Assembly (NCBI RefSeq): GCF_902813185.1
Contig: NZ_LR778301.1
Span: 2,232,001 to 2,296,000 of the forward strand
From: Denitratisoma oestradiolicum
GTDB lineage: Bacteria > Pseudomonadota > Gammaproteobacteria > Burkholderiales > Rhodocyclaceae
Reading direction: 5' to 3'
Length of the DNA: 64,000 nt
Positions 57,177 through 64,000 of the stretch are shown here, one piece after another. Position 1 is the first letter of the stretch. Each line of letters begins with the position of its first letter. The notes under the pieces are model-generated. The model was given only the letters and a program-made list of their open reading frames with translations. It did not search any database and was not told the origin of the DNA. Position numbers and translations under genes: made by a program.

Positions 57177-58553
57177 TCAGCCTGACGGGATTTCACTGAC
57201 GAAATCCTCGTACTTGTGATTCACCGACGGCTCAAGTCGGGGTACACGAATCCATTCGAACCGGAAGGGATGGCCCAGATGCTGTTCCAGGGCCGACTCC
57301 AGCCGGATGGTCTCGTCGGGCAGCAAGGGACGCTCCATCACATAGCGGATTTCGATCAGGTCCAGGCGATGCTGAATCAGGCGAAATTGGCGCACCGGCG
57401 CCACCGCCAGCCACATTTCGGCGGGGAAGCTGGGCCAGTGGCTTTGGCCATCGGGTCGGCACAACATATTGCGCAAACGCCCGTGGATTTTCGCCAGGGT
57501 AGGCAGACCCCGGCCGCAGGGGCAGACCGGCCCCACCTCGGCATAGTCACCGATGGCATAGCGAATCAGAGGCATCGCGAAATTGTGCAAGGGAGTCACC
57601 ACCACCCGACCGGTCTCACCCACGGCACAGGAAGCCCCATCATCATCCAGCACCTCAACCAGGACATGCTCGGACTGGACATGATAGAGCCCGCTCACCG
57701 GACATTGCAGGGCGATGTAGCCGCACTCTTCGGAACTGTAGGTGGCGCTCAGTCGGGCACCCCAGGCCCGCTGAACCAGGCTGGCCAAATCTGCGGGAAC
57801 ACTTTCTCCATAAACTCTGACTTCAAGAATGGAGTCCAGCCCGCCAACATCGCCCCGCAGAAAATGCAGGGCCAAGGCCCTGGCGTTGGAGGGATGAGTG
57901 ATCAGGTAGGCCGGGCGATGGTGTAGCAGCCAGTGGGCCTGATCGTCAATATCGTTGCCAATGTTCAGGGTGATGCAGGGACCGGTGGTCACCGCCTCGG
58001 TCAACAGGCCACCCCAGTTGGGAAGGCTGGTTTCCGCCACCTTGGTACGGATCGCTGCCAGTTTTGCTTGCAGATCGCGGCCATGCCAGAGATGGTCGCG
58101 CAAGGTCAGGCCATGCCAGAGGAATCCATGGAGCTCGGAAGCCAGAAAACGTAGCGGTGTCCCCAGGGAACCCGAGGTGAATTGCTCACTGATCCCGCCA
58201 TGGGCCGGAGGCGGTGAGTTGCTGACCAGTTCGGCAAAGAATTCCTGCACCTGGAAACGGGACAGCTCTGGCAGCCTTCCAAATTCCGTTACCGGAGGCG
58301 ATAGGCCTCCTTCGGCTTGCCAGACTTCTCGATAGTAGGGAACGGTGGATGCCGCATGTTGCAGCAGCAAGGCCAACTGGGACTGCTGCCGCATGTGGAT
58401 GCGCTCCGGCGTCCACCACTGGGAGCGCTCCAGTTGAAACTGGAGGGCCAGCAACTGCGCACCCCGGTCGGTCGCAATCCCCGGCCACGCATGGCGACCC
58501 AGGGCATTGGCAAACTCAATCGGGCGCGGGTTCGCTGCTCCCCCTTCAGCCAA
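57177..58553 (-). CDS. PaaK/CapK-like adenylate-forming enzyme
   Basis: A 458-residue protein of the phenylacetate-CoA ligase/CapK superfamily. Motifs are Thr-Ser-Gly-Ser-Leu-Gly-Thr-Pro (ATP-binding loop, about 126-133), Tyr-Ser-Ser-Glu-Glu-Cys-Gly, Arg-Tyr-Ala-Ile-Gly-Asp-Tyr and Cys-Pro-Cys-Gly-Arg-Gly, the last a possible zinc knuckle. It would activate a carboxylate as an acyl-adenylate; the acid is unknown. The TTG start, with AGGTAGG upstream, lies three bases after the FecR gene stop, so the two are probably cotranscribed. CapK-type relatives occur in polysaccharide and coenzyme-F390 gene sets. Confidence 0.75.
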   Translation of the reverse strand: MAEGGAANPRPIEFANALGRHAWPGIATDRGAQLLALQFQLERSQWWTPERIHMRQQSQLALLLQHAASTVPYYREVWQAEGGLSPPVTEFGRLPELSRFQVQEFFAELVSNSPPPAHGGISEQFTSGSLGTPLRFLASELHGFLWHGLTLRDHLWHGRDLQAKLAAIRTKVAETSLPNWGGLLTEAVTTGPCITLNIGNDIDDQAHWLLHHRPAYLITHPSNARALALHFLRGDVGGLDSILEVRVYGESVPADLASLVQRAWGARLSATYSSEECGYIALQCPVSGLYHVQSEHVLVEVLDDDGASCAVGETGRVVVTPLHNFAMPLIRYAIGDYAEVGPVCPCGRGLPTLAKIHGRLRNMLCRPDGQSHWPSFPAEMWLAVAPVRQFRLIQHRLDLIEIRYVMERPLLPDETIRLESALEQHLGHPFRFEWIRVPRLEPSVNHKYEDFVSEIPSG

Positions 58554-58556
58554 GAC

Positions 58557-59483
58557 CTACCTCACCTCGCAATCTACATTCTTCTTCTTTTCCTGAGACT
58601 CGTCTTTCTTGTCGTCTTTCTTGTCGTCTTTCTTGTCGTCCTTCTTGTCGTCCTTCTTGTCGTCTTTTTTATCGTCCTTCTTGCTTTCGTCCTTCTGATC
58701 CGATTTATCGTCCTTCTTGCCCGCCGTGTCACTGCCGGCGGTTTTTGGCCCTTCGTTGCTGCTGGACTGGAAGGAAGCCGGAGGAGTGAAGTTCTTGTTC
58801 ACCCCGGGATCACCGGGAAGTTGCTGGGGTGGGCCGGCGGGTGGCACAAAGCCGAACTGCCCCGCGCTCAGCACGATGGGTGGAGGCAGTGGCGGCGGTT
58901 GCACACCGGGGGGCAGGGGCGGCAGCGGCGGCGGCGCAACCATCACCTTACCGTCGATCACATCCACATAAGTGCCAGGGGGCAAGCCCCCGCACGCGCC
59001 GGGTATGCAGACGGTCGCCCCGTAAATAGTGCCCCTAATGCCGATGGTCGCGGTAGCCGTCTGCAAACGGTAGGCATCCTGATTGCCACGCTTGCCCACC
59101 AGACCGGTGATGGTCCGCAAGGCACCCTTGAGCAGTCCAAATACCGCGCTGTCCTTTTCCGGGGCCTTTTGATCGAAGCTAAAGGTGTCGATCCGCATCT
59201 GGCTGTCGGGTTTCATGGTGACCTCTGCCTGGTCTGCAAACTTGACCTTGGCATAGGTCTTGTCGGCGGTCACCAAGGTATCTCCCTGTTCCACGGTGGA
59301 TGCCACCGAGAGTACCCGCCGGGAGCCATCACTCTTGACGGCGAACAGGGGGCCGGAGATATTGGTCACCCGGCCGGCGACTTCCGCCAGGGCCGGCGCC
59401 ACCCACAAAGACAGCAGCGACAGCAGTAGCAGCTTAAGAAAATGCTGAACAAGTCCGTTCGCACTGAGCTTGTCGAAGTGCAA
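58557..59483 (-). CDS. Secreted FecR-domain protein with a Lys/Asp-rich tail
   Basis: About 308 residues; the start is uncertain. A hydrophobic leader (Leu-Lys-Leu-Leu-Leu-Leu-Ser-Leu-Leu then Ala-Leu-Ala-Glu) is followed by a FecR domain (Val-Glu-Gln-Gly-Asp-Thr-Leu-Val-Thr, Gly-Ala-Leu-Arg-Thr-Ile-Thr-Gly, Ala-Thr-Ala-Thr-Ile-Gly-Ile-Arg-Gly-Thr). Then come a Pro-rich stretch and a tail of repeated Lys-Lys-Asp-Asp units ending just after a single Cys. No ATG or GTG lies near the leader; the nearest in-frame candidate is a TTG inside the palindromic repeat. It is downstream of the giant adhesin-like gene and upstream of the PaaK-like gene. FecR domains often accompany such surface proteins. 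Confidence 0.7.
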   Translation of the reverse strand: MHFDKLSANGLVQHFLKLLLLSLLSLWVAPALAEVAGRVTNISGPLFAVKSDGSRRVLSVASTVEQGDTLVTADKTYAKVKFADQAEVTMKPDSQMRIDTFSFDQKAPEKDSAVFGLLKGALRTITGLVGKRGNQDAYRLQTATATIGIRGTIYGATVCIPGACGGLPPGTYVDVIDGKVMVAPPPLPPLPPGVQPPPLPPPIVLSAGQFGFVPPAGPPQQLPGDPGVNKNFTPPASFQSSSNEGPKTAGSDTAGKKDDKSDQKDESKKDDKKDDKKDDKKDDKKDDKKDDKKDESQEKKKNVDCEVR

Positions 59484-59550
59484 GCCGCGCCAATACTGGG
59501 CTTCGACAGGCTCAGCCCGAACGGTTGGGGACTTGTTCAGCGTTTCCTTA
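59433..59550. repeat. Palindromic dispersed repeat spanning the adhesin-FecR junction
   Basis: Inner arms of 24 bases at 59455-59478 and 59501-59524 match at 21 positions (CTTCGACAGGCTCAG type). Outward of both arms the similarity continues into a GAACAAGT and CTTAAG/TTAAGG tail. A single arm recurs near 16.8 kb. The repeat contains the adhesin stop codon at one edge and the likely FecR start, so it now supplies part of the intergenic region. Confidence 0.7.
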
Positions 59551-62500
59551 ATTGCAGTAGGTCTTCGCATTGCTGCTCTCCTGTTTTTTGCCGGATGCGC
59601 CACCTGTCTGCTCGGACTTCTTCTTGTCCTTGTCATCCTTATCCTCTTCCTTCTTCTGGCCGGAAGGCTGGCCTTCGCCGGATGAATCCGCCTTGCTGGT
59701 GGAGGATTTCTCTCCGCCACCACCACCGTTACTGGTCCCCAGCGGTGCCCCGCCTCCCCCACCGCTGGTACTGGCAAGTTGCTGGGGCTGGGTGGAGGAA
59801 ATATTGGTTTCCTTGGTAATCGTCTGTTCGGCCTGTTCGATCTGATTGACAACCGTCTTGACGGTATCATCCGACGAGGTCCCACCATCGGTCGAAGAAC
59901 CTCCACTGCAACCGGAGGCACTCGTCAGGCAGGCCAGTTGTTCAGCGGTGGACTGATCCGATGACGGCAGCACCACGGAGCAGCCAGGCAATGAAGCATT
60001 GGCCGTGCAACTTGCCAGGGATGGCAGCACCGCGCTGCAACCTGCCGTCGTCGGCGCGGTGGTGCAGGTGTCCAGACTCGGCAGCACCACGGAACAACCC
60101 GCCAGGGTCGGCGTCGTCGCGCAACTCGCCAGCGTCGGCAGCACCGCGCTGCAACCCGCAAGCGTCGGATTCGTCACGCAGCTATCCACGGTGGGCAACA
60201 CCGCACTGCAACCCGCCGTGGTCGGCGCAGTCGTACAAATCGCCAGACTTGGCAGCACCGCGGAACAACCCGCCAGGGTCGGCGTCGCCGCGCAACTTGC
60301 CAACGTCGGCAGCACCGCGCTGCAACCCGCAAGCGTCGGCGTCGTCGTACAGCTTGCCACCGTCGGCAACACCGCCGTGCAACCCGCCAGGGTCGGTGTC
60401 GTCGTACAACTTGCCAAGGTCGGCAACACCGCCGTGCAACCTGCAAGCGTCGGCGTCGTCGTGCAGCTTTCCACCGTCGGCAATACCGCCGTGCAACCCG
60501 CAAGCGTCGGCGTCGTCGCGCAACTTGCCAAGGTCGGCAACACCGCCGTGCAACCCGCAAGGGTCGGCGTCGTCGTGCAGCTTTCCACCGTCGGCAACAC
60601 CGCCGTGCAACCCGCAAGGGTCGGCGTCGTCGTGCAGCTTTCCACCGTCGGCAACACCGCTGTGCAACCTGCAAGCGTCGGCGTCGTCGTGCAGCTTGCC
60701 AAGGTCGGCAACACCGCCGTGCAACCCGCAAGGGTCGGCGTCGTCGTGCAGCTTTCCACCGTCGGCAACACCGCCGTGCAACCCGCAAGGGTCGGCGTCG
60801 TAGCACAACTCTCCACAGTGGGTAGTACTGCCGTACAACCTGCCGTGGTTGGCGCAGTCGTACAGGTCGCCAGGGATGGCAGCACCGCGGAACAGCCTGC
60901 CAGCGTCGGCGTCGCCTCGCAACTGGCCAGGGTCGGCAGCACCGCACTGCAACCCGCCGTAGTCGGCGCAGTGGTACAGGTTGTCAGACTTGGCAGCACC
61001 GTCGAGCAGCCGGAAATCGTCGGGTCCGCGGTACATTGCGCCAGGGTGGGCGCCGTCGGCGCCGCGGTCTGGGTAATGGTCGGCGTCAAGGGATTGCTGC
61101 TGGTGTTCTCGATCGAAGCGGAATTACTGACTGTGCCACCGGTAAGCACTACGCTCCCACCGGAAGTAATGCCGCTGGTGCTCGCCAGGGTCAGGAGTCC
61201 GTCATTGCCTGCCGTCAGGGCCACACCGGTGCCGCCATAGATGGTGGCCAACGCATTGAGCGTCAGGGGGCTGTGGGCCGTGATGGAAACACTTCCCAGG
61301 GGGGCATAGATATCGTCATAACAATCGCAACTGGTGTCGGCAATAACCACCTCTCCGGTATTGTCGATGGTGACATTGCCGCTGTCATTGGTTATCTGCA
61401 TGACGGTCAAGGGCGACGCCGTGTTGTTCAGGACAATATTCCCGCTCCCGTTATCCGCAGAGAATTTCGAGACGGCATTGCTGCTGTTGGTCAGGGAGAT
61501 GCCCGTTGCCGCCGTGGCGTACAGCGTGCCGCCGGCACCGGTAGAAACATGCCCGCCAAATTCCCCGCTGCCGACGGCAGGCACGCTGATGCTGCCGGTC
61601 GTGGCCGTCAGATACAGATTGGACGAACCATTGACCCAGACCCAGGAGGGAGTCGAGTTTACCGATGAGCGGATGGTGAGATCACGACCGGCGGCCAATG
61701 TCACGTTGCCACTCCCCGACCAGACATAAGTGAAGTTATCTACCAGGATGTCGCGCACGGCATCCAAGGTGACCGTTCCGCTGGTGCTGGCGAAAATATC
61801 TGCATAGGAGCCGTTTGCATTGGTGCCAAGCTTGATGTCCCTACCCGCCAGAAAGCTGATGTTGCCGGTGGTGGTGTCGGCCAGGACAAGGCTCGACGAC
61901 GGGTTGGCAATGATGTCGCTGGTGGCCCCGGTAGCCGTCAGGCTGACACCCGTTACTCCATGGATGACACCCGAACCGGAAGTCGAACTGAGGTTGATCG
62001 AGCCCGCGCCCGCGTTCAGGGTAACCGTGGTATCCCCGGCGACTCGCCCCGAGGTGCCGTTCACCGTGATCGCCCCGGAAGAAGCGACAAGTGAAGCGTA
62101 CCCGGTGGTACCGGACGCGTACACCGGCGCCGTCACCTGGATATTGCCCGCCGAGCTGCTGACGCTGACATAACCTTCTGCGCCATCTGCAGTGACGCTG
62201 GAATTGATATTGACGCCGCCGCTGCCGGAAATGCTGATCCCGCCATCCAGGGTACTGCCACTGGTAGTCAAGGCAGCGCCAATGGTCGTTGTCCCATTGC
62301 CTGCGACGAGATTAAGCATCCCCCCATTGGTTCCCTGGATGGATATGGGAGCATTCACGATCAGGTTGCCGGTGCTGGTCTGCACCGTAATGCCGCCACC
62401 GTATGCATGTACACCACCGATGGGGGTGACATCGCCGAAGGGCGTGACGGTACCGACAGTCAAGGCCTGGCCATTCAACATGGTGATGGATCCACCGGTG

Positions 62501-64000
62501 GACTCCGCCAGGAAAGTGTTGACCAGATTGCCCGTGGAATGCCACAGGGAAACCGAAGTACCCCGCGCCCCCAGCGCGTCGGCGGTGATCGCCCCTGGCG
62601 CCGCACCTAATTGGGAAATGATTCCACCACTCATGAGATACAGATCACCCGCGCCCCGATTGATCGCATCATTGATATAGATGCTGCCCGATGCGGGGAG
62701 GGTCACCGAAGGGAAGGGAGACGCATTGCCCGTGTTGTCGTAACCCATGGCCAGTTCGCCGGCAACGATGGAGGCGCTGTCTATATCCGCGCTCTGCAAG
62801 CACAGTCGCCCCGCCGTACAGGCGCCCGTGTTGATTTCGATCTCTTTCCCGGAACTCCTGGGCAGGATATGCACGCCGCCCGCGGTGGACTCCACCGTCC
62901 CACTCCCTATGGAGAGATTGTCGGTCATGAGCATGACATCGCCAGCCCCGGCCTTGATCAGCGCCGATGCGCCCCCCAGGCTGACGCTGTCCGCCAGGAC
63001 CGCCACACCGTCTCCTATCCCCTGGACCACCCCGGAGGCACCCAGGGAAACGCTGTTGGCACCGTTGTCCAGCCATACGCCACCGCCATAGGCCCTGACT
63101 GCGCTATTGACCGTGATGGCCGCTGTGTTCTTCACCTTGACCCCCCCCGTGGCGACACCCGATGCCACGGCGTAAAGGTCGCCACTGAACGCATTGATCG
63201 CGTTGGAGATATCGATCACGGACCCCACGGCAGCCAGACTGACATTGCCTGTGGTCGTCAGCCCACCATAGCCCGCATCCTGGACAATATTCCCGCCCGA
63301 AGAAAGCGTGATGGCGCCACCGTTCGTGGAGGTGATGCCATTACCAAAGGTGTCGATCGTGGTGAGGAAGATATCGTTCGCGCTGCTGTATGCGATGCCG
63401 CCATAAGCCGTGGCCGCAACGATTCCCGTGGGATTGGCTTCCGTCAGGGTGATGGTGCCGCCGGTACCCGTTGCGCTCAAATAAACCGCCCGCCCCGACA
63501 ACAGGCCATTGGCCGTCTGGGCGATGGGCGGAGCGCTGGTGCCCAGGGTCTTCAGCATGATCACGCCGTCGTCGGTGCCTGCGGTGTAATTACCCGCCCC
63601 TATGGCGATCGAGATGCCTCCATAGCCATTGGCCGCAGTCAGGGTATCCACCTCGCCCACCGTCAGGCCGTTCGCGGCAGTGAAGTAGAAATGGTTTTCC
63701 TGATTGCTGTTATCGCCAACTTCCGCCGCGAGGGTAGTGACTGCGTGACCAGAGCCGCCACCGCTGAAATTGTTCAGTACCACGTTGCCCAGGGAGCTGA
63801 CTGCCAAGCCACCGGCGGTGATGATCTTGTCCTGGGTCTGGGTCACACCGCCACTTCCTGCCTTGAGATGGAGTTTCGCCGTGCCGGCATTCACGTCTCC
63901 GGCAAGGTTCAACCCATTGCTCCCATTACTGGTGCCAATCCGCCAGGTGCCGAAACCGCTGATGTCCGCCAGTTCGATATCGGATAACGCGAAGCCTCCG
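59548..64000 (-). CDS. Giant repetitive adhesin-like surface protein, partial (N-terminus outside window)
   Basis: At least 1483 codons remain open to the window edge, so the start is beyond it. The visible N-terminal two-thirds is Gly/Ala/Ser/Thr-rich with recurring short beta-strand motifs (Gly-Gly-Ile-Ser-Ile, Asn-Ile-Val-Leu-Asn-Asn), the pattern of filamentous-haemagglutinin-like beta-helix proteins. Nineteen 19-residue repeats of the form Cys-x-Thr-x-Pro-Thr-Leu-Ala-Gly-Cys-x-Ala-Val-Leu-Pro follow. The end is a Gly-rich and then Lys/Asp/Glu-rich tail finishing Thr-Tyr-Cys-Asn. It probably is exported as an adhesin or matrix protein, but its secretion partner is not visible. It is upstream of the FecR gene. 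Confidence 0.75.
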   Translation of the reverse strand, partial: GGFALSDIELADISGFGTWRIGTSNGSNGLNLAGDVNAGTAKLHLKAGSGGVTQTQDKIITAGGLAVSSLGNVVLNNFSGGGSGHAVTTLAAEVGDNSNQENHFYFTAANGLTVGEVDTLTAANGYGGISIAIGAGNYTAGTDDGVIMLKTLGTSAPPIAQTANGLLSGRAVYLSATGTGGTITLTEANPTGIVAATAYGGIAYSSANDIFLTTIDTFGNGITSTNGGAITLSSGGNIVQDAGYGGLTTTGNVSLAAVGSVIDISNAINAFSGDLYAVASGVATGGVKVKNTAAITVNSAVRAYGGGVWLDNGANSVSLGASGVVQGIGDGVAVLADSVSLGGASALIKAGAGDVMLMTDNLSIGSGTVESTAGGVHILPRSSGKEIEINTGACTAGRLCLQSADIDSASIVAGELAMGYDNTGNASPFPSVTLPASGSIYINDAINRGAGDLYLMSGGIISQLGAAPGAITADALGARGTSVSLWHSTGNLVNTFLAESTGGSITMLNGQALTVGTVTPFGDVTPIGGVHAYGGGITVQTSTGNLIVNAPISIQGTNGGMLNLVAGNGTTTIGAALTTSGSTLDGGISISGSGGVNINSSVTADGAEGYVSVSSSAGNIQVTAPVYASGTTGYASLVASSGAITVNGTSGRVAGDTTVTLNAGAGSINLSSTSGSGVIHGVTGVSLTATGATSDIIANPSSSLVLADTTTGNISFLAGRDIKLGTNANGSYADIFASTSGTVTLDAVRDILVDNFTYVWSGSGNVTLAAGRDLTIRSSVNSTPSWVWVNGSSNLYLTATTGSISVPAVGSGEFGGHVSTGAGGTLYATAATGISLTNSSNAVSKFSADNGSGNIVLNNTASPLTVMQITNDSGNVTIDNTGEVVIADTSCDCYDDIYAPLGSVSITAHSPLTLNALATIYGGTGVALTAGNDGLLTLASTSGITSGGSVVLTGGTVSNSASIENTSSNPLTPTITQTAAPTAPTLAQCTADPTISGCSTVLPSLTTCTTAPTTAGCSAVLPTLASCEATPTLAGCSAVLPSLATCTTAPTTAGCTAVLPTVESCATTPTLAGCTAVLPTVESCTTTPTLAGCTAVLPTLASCTTTPTLAGCTAVLPTVESCTTTPTLAGCTAVLPTVESCTTTPTLAGCTAVLPTLASCATTPTLAGCTAVLPTVESCTTTPTLAGCTAVLPTLASCTTTPTLAGCTAVLPTVASCTTTPTLAGCSAVLPTLASCAATPTLAGCSAVLPSLAICTTAPTTAGCSAVLPTVDSCVTNPTLAGCSAVLPTLASCATTPTLAGCSVVLPSLDTCTTAPTTAGCSAVLPSLASCTANASLPGCSVVLPSSDQSTAEQLACLTSASGCSGGSSTDGGTSSDDTVKTVVNQIEQAEQTITKETNISSTQPQQLASTSGGGGGAPLGTSNGGGGGEKSSTSKADSSGEGQPSGQKKEEDKDDKDKKKSEQTGGASGKKQESSNAKTYCN
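59953..61035 (-). repeat. Nineteen tandem 57-bp repeats coding for Cys-containing units
   Basis: The array is exactly 19 units of 57 bp (19 codons) without frame slips. Each unit has two Cys nine residues apart. Central units are nearly identical while the outer ones are diverged, and a Thr-Thr-Ala-Gly-Cys variant recurs at units 2, 4, 15 and 18. It lies within the adhesin-like gene. Confidence 0.9.

Noticed and set aside
59953..61035. Possible CRISPR array
   Set aside because: Units are contiguous coding repeats with no unique spacers.
59961..61240. Long plus-strand frames across the tandem repeats
   Set aside because: A 57-bp period keeps several frames open on both strands; only the minus-strand frame continues into the adhesin on both sides and fits an exported protein.

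Overview
The window is high-GC, gene-dense proteobacterial DNA, most likely from a betaproteobacterium of the Rhodocyclales/Sterolibacteriaceae kind. That placement is an inference from gene order (rpoE-rseA-rseB-rseC-mucD-glutaredoxin-lepA-lepB-DUF4845-rnc-era-recO-pdxJ-acpS-nagZ), the many c-di-GMP and two-component proteins, and NnrS. No rRNA, tRNA or CRISPR array was seen.

Region 1 (1-8.5 kb) is accessory DNA that looks like the right end of an integrative and mobilizable element. It holds the end of a GHKL-type ATPase gene, a STAS-like (DUF4325) gene and a PIN-domain gene in one tight operon; an unrecognised protein with a duplicated cysteine module; a palindrome that could be oriT; a MobF mobilization set (ribbon-helix-helix protein, TrwB/TraD-like coupling protein, TrwC-like relaxase); and a DUF4224 protein overlapping a tyrosine integrase. 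The element ends near 8.4-8.5 kb. The attachment site was not identified.

Region 2 (8.5-21 kb) is a signalling island. One minus-strand series encodes an AlgH/YqgE protein with a signal peptide, YfiR, a CHASE8-HAMP histidine kinase, a double receiver protein and a receiver-PAS-PAS-kinase. A divergent gene encodes a receiver-PAS-GGDEF-EAL protein. A second, tightly coupled minus-strand operon encodes an MglA-like GTPase, a histidine kinase and a receiver fused to a PilB/GspE-type ATPase. None of these proteins has a DNA-binding output domain, so the island probably controls c-di-GMP, pili or other surface machinery.

Region 3 (21-42 kb) is mixed metabolism and envelope: NnrS, a Tat-type amidase, an enoyl-CoA hydratase, a large haem-binding-type DUF3365-PAS-GGDEF-EAL protein, Uup, a TonB-dependent receptor, an LTA synthase-like phosphotransferase whose true start appears to be non-AUG, LexA with a clear SOS box, a trans-sulfuration PLP enzyme, an OsmC-YcaO fusion and a metallo-beta-lactamase-fold hydrolase.

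Region 4 (41-54 kb, minus strand) is the conserved housekeeping block: rlmB, nagZ, acpS, pdxJ, recO, era, rnc, DUF4845, lepB, lepA, then glutaredoxin, mucD, rseC, rseB, rseA and rpoE. Most junctions are 4-base stop/start overlaps. A dispersed intergenic repeat flanks lepB on both sides and also occurs near 25.2 kb.

Region 5 (54-64 kb) has nadB and an ornithine-cyclodeaminase-family gene on the plus strand, facing a minus-strand set: a giant repetitive adhesin-like protein (running off the window) with nineteen 57-bp Cys-containing repeats, a secreted FecR-domain protein with a Lys/Asp tail, and a PaaK/CapK-like adenylate-forming enzyme.
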